NCBI RefSeq assembly: GCF_001660485.1
Contig: NZ_CP013979.1
Coordinates: 4,278,001-4,342,000 of the forward strand
Direction: 5' to 3'
Length of the DNA stretch: 64,000 nt
Origin: Agromyces aureus
Lineage (GTDB): Bacteria; Actinomycetota; Actinomycetes; Actinomycetales; Microbacteriaceae
The stretch's first letter is position 1. Each line of letters opens with the position of its first letter. This document shows, in pieces, positions 26,638-35,631 of this stretch. The notes beneath the pieces are model-generated. The model searched no databases, was not told where the DNA came from, and saw nothing but the letters and a program-made list of their open reading frames with translations. A program made the position numbers and the translations under genes.

Positions 26638-28632
26638 TCAGCCCTGCCGGTCGTGCTCGGCGATCGCCGCGAGCCGTGCGTTGTACGCCTCGAGCTCGGC
26701 ATCGCCCGTGCGATCCGCGTGCCGGTCGTGGCGCTTGGACTCCTTCTGGTCGCTGCGCGACCACTGCACCGCGACGGTGATCGCGAGCGCCACGGTCGGG
26801 ATCTCGCCGATCGACCACGCGAGGCCGCCGCCCATCTGCTGATCGACCAGCGCATCGGTGCCCCAGCCCATGGCGCCGTACCAGTCGGCGAGCAGCAGGC
26901 CCGCGCTCGACATGATCGCGAGGCCGAAGAACGCGTGCAGCGCCATGGTGCCGAGCAGCAGCACGAGCCGGAACGGGTACGGCAGGCGGTAGGGCACCGG
27001 GTCGATGCCGATGAGCGACTGCACGAAGAGGTACCCCGTGATGAGGAAGTGCACGATCATCCACTCGTGGCCGATGTGGTCGACCATCGTCCACCGGAAC
27101 AGCGGCGAGTAGTAGAACACCCAGAGCGAGCCGGCGAACAGCAGGGCCGCCACGATCGGGTTCGCGATGATGCCGGCGAACTTCGAGTGCACGGCGAGCA
27201 GGATCCACTCGCGGCCGCCGCGCGATCCGTCCTTGCGGGCCCTGATCGCGCGCGCCGCGAGCGTGACCGGCGCGCCGGGCACGAGCAGCACCGGCACGGC
27301 CATCGTCAGCACCATGTGCGCGGCCATGTGCGCCGAGAAGAGGTACTGCTCGTAGGCGTTCACGCCGCCGTTCGTGATGTACGCGAGCAGCAGCATGCCC
27401 GAGACCCAGAGCACCGAGCGGTAGATCGGCCATTTGTCGCCGCGGCGGCGGAGGCGCCACACGCCCGCGAGGTAGAAGAAGATGCCGAACCCGCAGCCGA
27501 GGATCCACAGCAGGTCGAGGTTCCACTCGGTGAAGTAGCGGTACAGGTCGGGCCACGGCGGCAGGGGCTCGCCCGTGAGGATCTCGGCGGGCGTCTGGGC
27601 GATGACGCCCGGCTGCTCGGCGACCGGGGTCGCGGTGCGCGCGAGCGCGGCGGCCACGCCCGACGCGATGCCCATGAAGGCGAGTTCGGCGACCACGAGG
27701 ATCCAGAACTCGGAGATGCGGGATGCCGGGCGGTCGGCCTTGCCCGCGGCGGCGGCGCGCGACATCCGCCCGATCAGGTACCGCCGCTGGATCGCGCCGA
27801 AGCCGCCGAGGGCGAGCAGGGCGAGCAGCTTCACGATCACGAGCACGCCGTAGGGGGTGCCGAGCTGGTCCCACGTTCCGATGCGGAGGGCGGCGTTCGC
27901 GTAGCCCGAGACCGCGACCACGATGAAGCAGATGAGCGCGACCGTCGAGTAGCGCGCGAGCACGACCGGCAGGCGCGCGCCGTCGAGCTCGTTGCGCAGC
28001 AGCACGATCGTGAGCAGGCCGCCGAGCCACACGGCCGCGAAGACGAGGTGCAGGCCGAGCGACGTGATCGCCGCGCTGTGACCGGCGGTGCCGGCCGAGT
28101 GCCCCTGCTGCGCCATGGGCACCAGCGCGAAGACCGCGAGCACGGCCACGAACACGAGCGCCGTGTGGTTGCGCACCGCGAAGCAGAGCACGGTGACCGC
28201 GGCGCCCACGAGCGTCGTCGTGAGCCACGCCTGGCCGAGCTCGATCGTCGTGAGGAACTGCCCGAGCTGCGCACCGAACGTGTCGCCGAGGCTCAGCTCC
28301 ACGCCCGTCACGACGAGGAAGGTGAGCAGGCCCGTCGCGGCACTCGCGACGGTGAAGACGGCAGCGGATGCCGCGGCGACGTCGAGTGCGACGTCGAACT
28401 CGCGCTTCTTCGGGGTCAGCGCCCACACGGCGAGCACGAGCGCGCCGATCATGCCGGCCGCGCTCAGGTTGACGACGAGCTTCGCGATCGGCAGGCCCCA
28501 GCGGGCGATGGGCCCCGGATCCTGGATCAGCTGGGGCGTCGCTCCCCCGCCGTACGCGAGGGCCGCGACCGTCGCCGCGATGGCGACGACGATGAGGACG
28601 GCAGGGCCGAACACGCGGACTGAGCGGGGCAC
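26638..28632 (-). CDS. CopD-CtaG fusion, copper/cytochrome oxidase assembly
   Basis: 664 residues with about 14-16 membrane helices. The N-half (to about 330) is a CopD-type copper domain (HSAAITSLGLHLVFAAVWLGG with conserved His), and the C-half is a caa3-type CtaG assembly factor (YEQYLFSAHMAAHMVLTMAVP, GHEWMIVHFLITGYLFV, MALHAFFGLAIMS), with the repeated His pairs that bind copper. The fusion is standard in actinobacteria. It delivers copper to cytochrome oxidase. GTG 28632 follows TAGGCT by six bases, so the message is likely leaderless. Confidence 0.93.
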   Translation of the reverse strand: MPRSVRVFGPAVLIVVAIAATVAALAYGGGATPQLIQDPGPIARWGLPIAKLVVNLSAAGMIGALVLAVWALTPKKREFDVALDVAAASAAVFTVASAATGLLTFLVVTGVELSLGDTFGAQLGQFLTTIELGQAWLTTTLVGAAVTVLCFAVRNHTALVFVAVLAVFALVPMAQQGHSAGTAGHSAAITSLGLHLVFAAVWLGGLLTIVLLRNELDGARLPVVLARYSTVALICFIVVAVSGYANAALRIGTWDQLGTPYGVLVIVKLLALLALGGFGAIQRRYLIGRMSRAAAAGKADRPASRISEFWILVVAELAFMGIASGVAAALARTATPVAEQPGVIAQTPAEILTGEPLPPWPDLYRYFTEWNLDLLWILGCGFGIFFYLAGVWRLRRRGDKWPIYRSVLWVSGMLLLAYITNGGVNAYEQYLFSAHMAAHMVLTMAVPVLLVPGAPVTLAARAIRARKDGSRGGREWILLAVHSKFAGIIANPIVAALLFAGSLWVFYYSPLFRWTMVDHIGHEWMIVHFLITGYLFVQSLIGIDPVPYRLPYPFRLVLLLGTMALHAFFGLAIMSSAGLLLADWYGAMGWGTDALVDQQMGGGLAWSIGEIPTVALAITVAVQWSRSDQKESKRHDRHADRTGDAELEAYNARLAAIAEHDRQG

Positions 28633-28638
28633 CGGACA

Positions 28639-28644
28639 AGCCTA
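28639..28644 (-). promoter_or_regulatory. -10 element of CopD-CtaG gene, leaderless geometry
   Basis: TAGGCT, six bases (TGTCCG), then GTG 28632 on the minus strand. The element is identical to that of dcd. Confidence 0.45.
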
Positions 28645-28767
28645 CGCGGCGCGAGGTGCGAGCCCGGCCACAGGAGGTTACGCGGGCGGGCGCCGAGGGC
28701 CGGGCGCCGGGCGGCCCGACTGCGTGAGCCGAGACATCCGCGCATCCGCGCCTCCGCAGACGACGAA

Positions 28768-28794
28768 GGGCGCCCGGCCGAAGCCGGACGCCCC
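28768..28794 (-). terminator. Terminator of the HU gene
   Basis: On the minus strand GGGCGTCCGGC, loop TTCG, GCCGGGCGCCC, then TTCGTC. An 11-base-pair stem with a stable UUCG loop, starting about 16 bases after the HU stop. The T-run is weak. Confidence 0.75.
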
Positions 28795-28809
28795 TCGGGG
28801 GTCGCGAAG

Positions 28810-29097
28810 TTACTTCGCGGCAGCCTTCAGCTTGGAGCCGGCCGAGACCTTCACCGAGTAACCGGCCGGGATCTGGATCTCGGCGCCGGTCTGCGGGTTG
28901 CGGCCGGTGCGGGCTGCACGGTGCGTGCGCTCGACGGCGAGCCAACCCGGGATGGAGACCTTGGTGCCGGCGCCCACGGACTCGGCGAGAGCCTCGAAGA
29001 GCCCACCGAGAACGGCGTCGACGGTGGCCTGGCTCTGTCCGGTCGACGCTGCGACCTTCGCGACGAGCTCGGTCTTGTTGAGCGACTTGTCAGCCAT
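28810..29097 (-). CDS. hup: HU-family DNA-binding protein
   Basis: 95 residues from ATG 29097, preceded by GAGGAGGAC. The HU fold is clear: LNKTELVAKVAASTGQSQATVDAVLGG as the helical dimer part, and the DNA-binding arm GRNPQTGAEIQIPAG. It has no long basic Lys/Ala tail of the mycobacterial type. It bends and compacts DNA. Single-gene unit with its own terminator. Confidence 0.95.
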   Translation of the reverse strand: MADKSLNKTELVAKVAASTGQSQATVDAVLGGLFEALAESVGAGTKVSIPGWLAVERTHRAARTGRNPQTGAEIQIPAGYSVKVSAGSKLKAAAK

Positions 29098-29307
29098 TGA
29101 ATGTCCTCCTCGGACCTTCGCTGTTCTGTACAGCATCTTGTGAGTTCTCGGGGACGATCGTTCAACCGCCCCCGTGGCCGATCGGGCCGCCTCGAATGTA
29201 GCAGAGAAGCCCGGAAACTCGCGGATTTCCAGCCTTTTCGGGCATGGAAGTCCCGGCGTGTCGCTCCGTGACGACCCGGATACCGTCTCCGCGACGATCC
29301 GGAGACG

Positions 29308-29348
29308 CCGAAAGGGGCGCCCCGGAGAACCCGGGACGCCCCTTTCGG
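29308..29348 (-). terminator. Terminator of rpmB-rpmG-rpsN
   Basis: Long stem on the minus strand: CCGAAAGGGGCGTCCCGGG, loop TTCT, CCGGGGCGCCCCTTTCGG. It begins 14 bases after the rpsN stop, with a built-in A/T part at the stem base. Confidence 0.85.
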
Positions 29349-29361
29349 AGAAGCTCAGTGC

Positions 29362-29667
29362 TTACCAGCTCGACTTCGTGATGCCGGGCAGCTCGCCACG
29401 GTGCGCCATGTCACGGAAGCGGACGCGTGAGACGCCGAACTTCGTGAGGACACCGCGGGGGCGGCCGTCGATCGCGTCACGCGAACGCACGCGGATGGGC
29501 GATGCGTTGCGGGGCAGCTTCTGGAGGCCGACGCGAGCAGCCTCGCGGGACTCGTCGGTGCCGTTCGGGTCGACGAGGGCCTTCTTCAGTTCGAGGCGCT
29601 TCGCCGCGTAGCGCTCGACGATCACCTTGCGCTGCTCGTTGCGCGCGATCTTGCTCTTCTTCGCCAT
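29362..29667 (-). CDS. rpsN: 30S ribosomal protein S14, zinc-free type
   Basis: 101 residues, the long Cys-free form. [14 protein letters not shown] at the start and [32 protein letters not shown] in the second half are diagnostic; no CxxC pairs are present. It is the third gene of an operon with rpmB and rpmG, three bases after the rpmG stop. It binds the head of the small subunit. Confidence 0.97.
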   Translation of the reverse strand: MAKKSKIARNEQRKVIVERYAAKRLELKKALVDPNGTDESREAARVGLQKLPRNASPIRVRSRDAIDGRPRGVLTKFGVSRVRFRDMAHRGELPGITKSSW

Positions 29668-29670
29668 TGT

Positions 29671-29838
29671 TTAGCGCTCCTCTCGGAAATCGACGTGCTT
29701 GCGGATCACCGGGTCGTACTTCTTCAGCACGAGACGGTCGGGGTTGTTGCGACGGTTCTTGCGGGTCACGTAGGTGAACCCGGTGCCGGCCGTCGAACGG
29801 AGCTTGATGATGGGACGAATGTCCTGCTGCTTCGCCAT
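29671..29838 (-). CDS. rpmG: 50S ribosomal protein L33, zinc-free type
   Basis: 55 residues; no cysteines. The start [15 protein letters not shown] and the core [21 protein letters not shown] identify L33. The ATG overlaps the rpmB stop by one base (TAATG). It lies between rpmB and rpsN in one operon. Confidence 0.96.
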   Translation of the reverse strand: MAKQQDIRPIIKLRSTAGTGFTYVTRKNRRNNPDRLVLKKYDPVIRKHVDFREER

Positions 29839-30074
29839 TAGAGCTTCACCCCACGAGCCTGGATGTCCTTGACGACCTTTTCGATGCCACGGGCGTCGAT
29901 CACCTTGATGCCCTTGGCGGACACGTTCAGGGTGACGCTACGACGCAGCGACGGCACGTAATAGGTCTTCTTCTGCACGTTCGGGTCGAAGCGGCGCTTC
30001 GTCCGGCGGTGCGAGTGCGAGATGTTGTGACCGAAGCCGGGAACGGCTCCAGTCACCTGGCACACTGCTGCCAT
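29838..30074 (-). CDS. rpmB: 50S ribosomal protein L28, zinc-free type
   Basis: 78 residues. MAAVCQVTG in place of the C-x-x-C of zinc-binding L28, then [17 protein letters not shown]. It opens the operon rpmB-rpmG-rpsN. Its leader holds a GAGGGGC-GGAT-GCCCCTC hairpin (about 30094-30111), whose function is unknown. No Zur box was seen upstream, so this set is probably constitutive and not the zinc-starvation paralogue cluster. Confidence 0.96.
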   Translation of the reverse strand: MAAVCQVTGAVPGFGHNISHSHRRTKRRFDPNVQKKTYYVPSLRRSVTLNVSAKGIKVIDARGIEKVVKDIQARGVKL

Positions 30075-30305
30075 TGGTCTTTCCTCCAATACCGAGGGGC
30101 GGATGCCCCTCCCAAGGTCTCTTGTCTGCTGACGTCCCACGCCGAGATCCGCGATTTCTCGCGGTGTTCGAAGGGGGATGGTCGCGGTCTGGGCAGTGGA
30201 TGTACCCAGCCAAAGGGACAGCTTACCAGAGTGGCCGATCTCGGCCGAATCGAGCGGATGCCGCGTGCAGGCGGCCGCACGGTGGTATCCCTGTGTGGAG
30301 GCGCC

Positions 30306-31310
30306 ATGAGCGTCCAAGGGCATACGGAACGAGGCGACGTGGCATCACCATCGGATTCCAAGCGCGTCACCGTCGTGGGCGCCGGGGTGATCGGGCTGAC
30401 GACCGCCGTCGAACTCGCGCGCGACGGTCACGACGTCACGGTCGTCGCCGACGTCGACACGATGCAGACGGTGTCATCCGTCTCCGCAGCGCTGTGGTTC
30501 CCGTATCGCGCGGAGCGCTCGCCGGTCGTGCGCGACCTGCTGCGCACGTCGTTCGAGCGGTTCGCCGCACTGTCGGAGGTCGCCGATTCCGGCGTCGAGA
30601 TGCGCGCCGGCACGGTCGTGGAGCGTTCGGCGGCACCCGACCGCTCGTGGACCGAGTTCGTGCCGAGCGCCGCCGAGGCCGACCCGTTCCTGCTGCCGGC
30701 GGGAGCGACCTCCGGCATCCGCGCGACCCTGCCGTTCATCGTGATCCCGGCCTACCTGCCCTGGCTGCGGGCGCAGGCGAGCGTGCTCGGAGTCGCCTTC
30801 GAGCACCGGACCGTGCAGCACCTCGGCGAACTCGCCGGGCACGCCGACGCCGCGGTCATCGCGGCCGGCATCCGCGGGGGCGAGCTGCTCGGCGGAGACG
30901 CCGACGTCGTCCCGGTCCGGGGGCAGGTCGTCCGCGTCGCGAATCCGGGCCTCACCGATTGGATCACCGACACCGACGACCCCGAGCGCGTCACATACGT
31001 GTTCCCCCGCCGGGACGACGTGGTCGTCGGCGGCACGTCGATCGACGGATCGTGGGATCTCGAGGTCGACGTCGACACCGAGCGCGCCATCCTGGAGCGC
31101 GCGGCCGCCCTCGTGCCGGCGATCGCCGGCAGCCCCGTGGTCGGCCGCGCGGTCGGGCTCCGGCCCGCTCGACCGAGCATCCGCCTCGAGCCGGTGGCGG
31201 GCCGCGAACTCCCGGTCATTGCGGCGTACGGTCACGGCGGCGCCGGCGTCACGCTCTCGTGGGGCACGGCCGAGCGGGTTCGGGCGATGCTCCGCAACGA
31301 CGGGAGGTGA
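30306..31310 (+). CDS. D-amino-acid oxidase
   Basis: 334 residues from ATG 30306 after TGGAGG. The FAD motif is [15 protein letters not shown] with [11 protein letters not shown], as in DAO. The region [18 protein letters not shown] and the C-terminal [12 protein letters not shown]...[13 protein letters not shown] carry the DAO signature (Arg that binds the carboxylate, and the HGGxGxTLSWG block). It oxidises D-amino acids to 2-oxo acids with ammonia and peroxide. Single gene, convergent with the betaine-binding protein across a strong palindrome. Confidence 0.92.
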   Translation: MSVQGHTERGDVASPSDSKRVTVVGAGVIGLTTAVELARDGHDVTVVADVDTMQTVSSVSAALWFPYRAERSPVVRDLLRTSFERFAALSEVADSGVEMRAGTVVERSAAPDRSWTEFVPSAAEADPFLLPAGATSGIRATLPFIVIPAYLPWLRAQASVLGVAFEHRTVQHLGELAGHADAAVIAAGIRGGELLGGDADVVPVRGQVVRVANPGLTDWITDTDDPERVTYVFPRRDDVVVGGTSIDGSWDLEVDVDTERAILERAAALVPAIAGSPVVGRAVGLRPARPSIRLEPVAGRELPVIAAYGHGGAGVTLSWGTAERVRAMLRNDGR

Positions 31311-31312
31311 AA

Positions 31313-31342
31313 GGGTGACGGATGCCGCGGCATCCGTCACCC
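31313..31342. terminator. Bidirectional terminator, 30-base perfect palindrome
   Basis: GGGTGACGGATGCCG followed at once by its own complement CGGCATCCGTCACCC. It sits between the stops of two convergent genes and carries the GGATGCCGC word on both strands. Confidence 0.8.
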
Positions 31343-31359
31343 CTCCTGATTCCGCCGCG

Positions 31360-32256
31360 CTACTGCGTGAGCGACGCCACGTAGTCGGCGTTCGCGGCGA
31401 TCCACTGCTCGACCACGGGGCCGTAGTCGTCGGAGTCGTTCTCGTTGAACATCGCGTTCTCGAGCGAGTACAGCAGCTCGGAATCCATGGAGAACGCGCT
31501 GATCCAGCCCGCGAGCGTCGGGTGCGTCTGCTCGAACGACGCGGCGCCGAACGAGTGGATGCCCTCTGAGCCGCCGAGCGCGCCCTCCGGGTCCTCGAGG
31601 TCCTTGAGCGGGAACGCGTCGTAGGCCCAGTGCGGGCTCCACAGGGTGACGGCGATGTTCTCGCCCGCATCGGTCGCCGCGGTCAGCTCCGAGAGCATCG
31701 CGGGCGTCGAGCTCGTGAGGTACTCGAGGTCGTCGAGGCCGTACGTCGGGATGACCTCCTCGGTCGTCACGCGGTTCAGGCCCGAGCCCGGCTCGATGCC
31801 CACGAGCCGGTCGTCGAACAGGTCGGCGTTGGCTGCGAGCTCGTCGAGCGAGTCGATCGGGGCGTCGGCGTTCACCGCGATCGTGAGCTTCGCGTCGCCG
31901 TTCCACGCGCCGAGGTCGACGATGTCCTCGCCGTACTCCTCGACGTAGTCGGCGTGCGTGGTCGGCAGCCAGGTGTCGAGGGTGAGGTCGTAGTCGTCGC
32001 TCGCGAGCCCGCTGTAGACGGGCGCCGGGTCGGCGTACTCGAGCGTGACGTCGTAGCCCTGCTCGGTCAGGATCGCCTTCCAGAGCTCGCTCGCGGCGAC
32101 GCCCTCGTCCCAGCCGTTGAAGACGGCGATGGTGACGTCCTTCCGGTCGCCGTTCGCGAGGGTCTCGGCCTCGGCGCCTCCGGCCGAGCATCCGGCGAGC
32201 ACGAGTGCCGAGACGGCGCTCAGGGTGAGGGCTCCGGTGAGGGTGGACTTCTTCAT
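31360..32256 (-). CDS. Glycine-betaine-type ABC binding lipoprotein
   Basis: 298 residues. Lipobox LAGC (Cys 23). The OpuAC-type core is seen in VTIAVFNGWDEGVAASELWKAIL, DLTLDTWLPTTHADY (the Trp/Tyr cage for quaternary amines), GIEPGSGLNR and VTLWSPHWAYDAFPLKDLED. It binds glycine betaine, choline or similar compatible solutes for the permease and ATPase upstream. It is the last of three genes on the minus strand, and the 80-base gap to the permease has a GGGGGTTC tandem repeat. Confidence 0.92.
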   Translation of the reverse strand: MKKSTLTGALTLSAVSALVLAGCSAGGAEAETLANGDRKDVTIAVFNGWDEGVAASELWKAILTEQGYDVTLEYADPAPVYSGLASDDYDLTLDTWLPTTHADYVEEYGEDIVDLGAWNGDAKLTIAVNADAPIDSLDELAANADLFDDRLVGIEPGSGLNRVTTEEVIPTYGLDDLEYLTSSTPAMLSELTAATDAGENIAVTLWSPHWAYDAFPLKDLEDPEGALGGSEGIHSFGAASFEQTHPTLAGWISAFSMDSELLYSLENAMFNENDSDDYGPVVEQWIAANADYVASLTQ

Positions 32257-32290
32257 GGTGATTCCTCTTCTCCCGCGGGCTGCGGGCCGC

Positions 32291-32336
32291 GGGGGTTCGG
32301 GGGTTCGGGGGTTCGGGTCGGTGTTCGGGGTTCGGG
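32291..32336. repeat. GGGGGTTC tandem repeat in operon gap
   Basis: Three perfect GGGGGTTC units (32291-32314) then degenerate GGTGTTC and GGGGTTC units up to the permease stop. It lies in the leader of the binding-protein gene, about 35 bases before its ATG. Confidence 0.85.
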
Positions 32337-33263
32337 TCAGGCGGTGGCGGATGCCGCGGGCACGCGTGGCTCGGTCGCATCGGCCTGTGCCGCGGCATCC
32401 GTCGACCGCGAGGTCGTGTCGCGTCCACGACGACGACCCCCGCCGCCACCGAGTGCGCCCGTGATGCGGTCGAGGATGATCGCGAGGATCACGACCGAGA
32501 GGCCCGCCTCGAACCCGAGTGCCACGTCGATGCGGTTGAGCGAGGCGACCACGTCGCCGCCGAGACCGCCGGCGCCGACCATGCCGGCGATGACGACCAT
32601 CGAGAGCGAGAGCATGATGACCTGGTTGACGCCGGCCATGATGCTCGGCATCGCGAGTGGCAGCTGGATCTGGCGCAGGATGCGGCCGCGTGAGGCGCCG
32701 AACGCGTGCCCGGCCTCGACGACCTCTGAATCGACCCCGCGGATGCCGAGCTCGGTAAGGCGCACGCCCGGCGCCATCGCGAACACGATGGTCGCGACGA
32801 TGCCGGGCACGACGCCGACGCGGAACAGGATCAGCGCGGGGATGAGGTAGACGAACGCCGGCATCGTCTGCATGAAGTCGAGCACGGGGCGCACGATCTT
32901 CGACGCGACGTCCGATCCCGCGGTCCAGATGCCGACGGGCACGGCGAGCGCGATCGCGATGGCGCTCGCGACGAGCACGAGCGCGAGGGACTCCATGGCG
33001 TGCTCCCACTGGTCGACGCCGACGATCACGAGCAGGCCGACGGCGGTGCCGAGCGAGAGCTTCCAGCCCTTGAGCCACCACCCGAGTGCGGCGAGCGCGA
33101 CGATGACGACCCAGAACGGCGGCGTCGCGAGCACGAACTCGACCGCGTCGTAGAACGCGAGGAACACCGTTCGGACGATGGAGAAGAACCATCCGAGCGT
33201 GTCGGTGAGCACGTCGATGAACCCTTCGGCGAGGTCGCCGAGCGGCAGGCGGATCTCGTTCAT
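32337..33263 (-). CDS. Glycine-betaine-type ABC permease
   Basis: 308 residues with six to seven membrane helices. The EAA loop is EVVEAGHAFGASRGRILRQIQLPLAMPS. It matches ProW/OpuAB, and the Arg/Ala-rich C-tail (last 30 residues) is an extension. The ATG overlaps the ATPase stop by four bases. It forms the membrane channel for betaine uptake. Confidence 0.93.
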   Translation of the reverse strand: MNEIRLPLGDLAEGFIDVLTDTLGWFFSIVRTVFLAFYDAVEFVLATPPFWVVIVALAALGWWLKGWKLSLGTAVGLLVIVGVDQWEHAMESLALVLVASAIAIALAVPVGIWTAGSDVASKIVRPVLDFMQTMPAFVYLIPALILFRVGVVPGIVATIVFAMAPGVRLTELGIRGVDSEVVEAGHAFGASRGRILRQIQLPLAMPSIMAGVNQVIMLSLSMVVIAGMVGAGGLGGDVVASLNRIDVALGFEAGLSVVILAIILDRITGALGGGGGRRRGRDTTSRSTDAAAQADATEPRVPAASATA

Positions 33264-34630
33264 GCCGTGGTCCCCTCGACGAGGGCGAGTTCATCGATCG
33301 GTTGCGGGGTGTCCGGCGGAGCCGATGCCGCCGTCTCGCGCAGCGTCGCGGTCATGACCTCGGCCGAGACGGTCGCCGGCGTCTGGAGCACCTGCAGCTC
33401 GGCCGTGTCGGTCGTCACGTTGCCGAGGGCGGCGAGCAGGGTGACCCGCGGAACCGCGCCGAGCAGGCGACCCTCGTCGTCGACGACGGCGAGCGGGAGG
33501 TCCTGCTCGACCGAGCTCTCGAAGAGCTCGGAGAGGTGCACGTCGGGGCCGACGGCAGCGTAGTCGCCGGAGATCGCCCCCTCGAGCGAGCGCTCTCCGC
33601 GACGCACGAGCCGCAGCACGTCGCGATCGTGGGCGACGCCGAGCAGCTTCCGCCCGGAGGTCACGACGAAGACCATCGAGGTCTGCAGGTCGCGCATGGC
33701 ACGCAGGGCGGCACGCGGGCCCGCGGCAGCCGAGGCCAGGGCCCGCGGGGCCTCCATGACGTTGCCCGCCGTGAGCACGCGTGCGCGGTCGACGTCCTGC
33801 ACGAACTGCGCGACGTAGTCGTCGGCCGGGTCGGTGAGGATCTCCTCGGCCGTGCCGATCTGCACGACGCGACCGTCGCGCATCACCGCGATGCGATCGC
33901 CGAGGAACATGGCCTCGTTCAGGTCGTGCGTGATGAAGACGATGGTCTTGCCGAGCTCCTGCTGCAGCTCGACGAGCTGTTCCTGCATCTCGCGGCGGAT
34001 GAGCGGGTCGAGTGCGCTGAACGCCTCGTCCATGAGCAGGATGTCGGCGTCTGCCGCGAGGGCGCGGGCGAGGCCGACGCGCTGCTGCATGCCGCCCGAG
34101 AGCTCCGACGGGAACTTGTGGCCCCACTCGCCGAGGCCGACGCGCTCGAGCACGCGCTCGGCGCGCTCGCGCCGCTCGGCGGCCGGCACGCCCTGGATCT
34201 CGAGGCCGTACGCGGTGTTGTCGAGCACCGTGAGGTGCGGCAGCAGGGCGAAGTGCTGGAACACCATGGCGACGTGCTTGCGACGGATGCCGCGGAGCCG
34301 GCGTGGCGCGACCCCGGTGAGGGTCTCCCCCATCACCGTGACCGTGCCGGCGGTCGGCTCGACGAGGCCGTTGAGCATGCGGATGAGCGTCGACTTGCCG
34401 GAGCCCGAGAGTCCCATGACGACGAAGATCTCGCCCTGCCGCACGTCGAAGTCGACATCGATGGCCGCGGCGGTGCCGAGGCCGGCGAGCTCGGCGCGGC
34501 CGGCCCCCTCGCGCAGGCGTTCGAGGGCGTCGGCCGGGCGTCGCCCGTAGAACTTCGTGAGCCCTCGCACTTCGAGGGCGTTCTGGTCGGCGATGCTGTG
34601 TCGCGCGACGGATTGCTGCTGTTCGGGCAT
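33260..34630 (-). CDS. Glycine-betaine-type ABC ATPase with CBS domains
   Basis: 456 residues from ATG 34630 (GGAG ten bases upstream; the frame stays open further). Walker A GLSGSGKST (about 73-81), signature LSGGMQQR, Walker B ILLMDEA. Then two CBS domains (about 300-430), which in OpuA-type systems sense ionic strength or c-di-AMP. The tail is Thr/Pro-rich. The first 55 residues hold an unusual insertion before the first strand (ADALERLREGAGRAELAGLG), which is also seen in ProV. It heads the operon. Confidence 0.93.
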   Translation of the reverse strand: MPEQQQSVARHSIADQNALEVRGLTKFYGRRPADALERLREGAGRAELAGLGTAAAIDVDFDVRQGEIFVVMGLSGSGKSTLIRMLNGLVEPTAGTVTVMGETLTGVAPRRLRGIRRKHVAMVFQHFALLPHLTVLDNTAYGLEIQGVPAAERRERAERVLERVGLGEWGHKFPSELSGGMQQRVGLARALAADADILLMDEAFSALDPLIRREMQEQLVELQQELGKTIVFITHDLNEAMFLGDRIAVMRDGRVVQIGTAEEILTDPADDYVAQFVQDVDRARVLTAGNVMEAPRALASAAAGPRAALRAMRDLQTSMVFVVTSGRKLLGVAHDRDVLRLVRRGERSLEGAISGDYAAVGPDVHLSELFESSVEQDLPLAVVDDEGRLLGAVPRVTLLAALGNVTTDTAELQVLQTPATVSAEVMTATLRETAASAPPDTPQPIDELALVEGTTA

Positions 34631-34971
34631 CGAAATGTGCTCCAATGGCACGTGCGGATTCCGCAGCCGGGTGCAGGGCGGCAGGCGGGCGCGCACGCGT
34701 CACGGCCGGGTTCAGGCGATCCGGGATCCGGGACTCAAGCGCCGACGTCTCGTCGTGCGAATCCCGGCTCCAGCGCGCACTGCCATCGGGGCGGTGCACC
34801 ACGCTCAAAACCGTACGACCCCCGCCGTGGAGACCGCCGGGGCAGGTCTCACGCGAAGGGCGCGGACTGGGTGGGTCGGCCCATCAGGGCCGTCGTCCAC
34901 CGTATGTCCCCCTGAAGAGGGTCACCAAATCGCGAACCGTGAAAACGATGCTGACCTGCGGATTCTCCCCA
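34631..34971. other. Unassigned leader/intergenic stretch upstream of betaine operon
   Basis: 341 bases without a supported gene. On the minus strand there are several short GC hairpins (for example CCCT-CTTC-AGGG near 34912-34925 and GGCCC-TGAT-GGGCC near 34880-34893), so the leader of the ATPase may be structured. I cannot match it to a known riboswitch. Confidence 0.35.
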
Positions 34972-35613
34972 TCACTCCTTCGGGATCGTCCGCCGTGAGA
35001 GCAGCGCGGCCGTGAAGAAGCAGAGGGCGCCGATCGCCGTGCCGAGGTTCGCCCAGATCTCGCTGACGAGGTCGCCGGAGTCGGGCAGCACGTACGCGCC
35101 GACCGCCGAGACGGCGAACGCGACCGAGCCCAGCGCATTCAGTCCGGTGCCGTGCCAGGTGCGCGCGTCCGGGTCCCACAGGCGCCCGCGGTCCTTGGTC
35201 GCGATGATGGCGAGCGCGCTCGAGATCAGGAAGGCGAGCGAACCCCAGGCATCCGGGCGCCATCCGGCGCCGACGGCGTCGGGCCTCGAGACGGCCGCGG
35301 CGAGCGCGGCCCCGGTCGAGATGTTGAAGAGCAGGGTTCCGGCGAACTGCACGGCAGCAGCCCACCAGTCGGCGCGATCGGCGGGGTTCATCTTCGCGTG
35401 GGGGGCCACCCGTCCACTGAGGCTCAGCTGGATGAACGCGGCCAGCGTGAAGAGCACCGACCCGACCACGAACGTCGCGTTCGTGCCGACGGGCCCGAGT
35501 CGATCCGCGTACCACGGCAGGGCGCCCACGAAGAAGCACGCCGAGCCGGCCGCGAAGCCCCAGGCTTCGCGGCGCAGTCGGCGCACCGCGGTGACGGCCG
35601 TCCTCGGGGTCAT
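34972..35613 (-). CDS. YrhK-like membrane protein
   Basis: 213 residues with about five to six membrane helices. The segment FFVGALPWYADRLGPVGTN and SVLFTLAAFIQLSL resembles YrhK-domain proteins. It starts 18 bases after the glutamate decarboxylase stop and is likely co-transcribed with it. No transporter signature can be seen, so a direct role in glutamate/GABA exchange is unproven. The function of YrhK-like proteins is not established. Confidence 0.75.
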   Translation of the reverse strand: MTPRTAVTAVRRLRREAWGFAAGSACFFVGALPWYADRLGPVGTNATFVVGSVLFTLAAFIQLSLSGRVAPHAKMNPADRADWWAAAVQFAGTLLFNISTGAALAAAVSRPDAVGAGWRPDAWGSLAFLISSALAIIATKDRGRLWDPDARTWHGTGLNALGSVAFAVSAVGAYVLPDSGDLVSEIWANLGTAIGALCFFTAALLSRRTIPKE

Positions 35614-35631
35614 GGGTGAGTCGACGGCGGG

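Noticed and set aside
26653..28623. A 656-codon open frame on the plus strand
   Set aside because: It is antisense to CopD-CtaG, rich in Arg, Glu and His with no domain, as expected from high-GC third positions.
30075..30305. Zur box upstream of rpmB
   Set aside because: No TGATAATnATTATCA-like site is present; the region is GC-rich with only a small hairpin.
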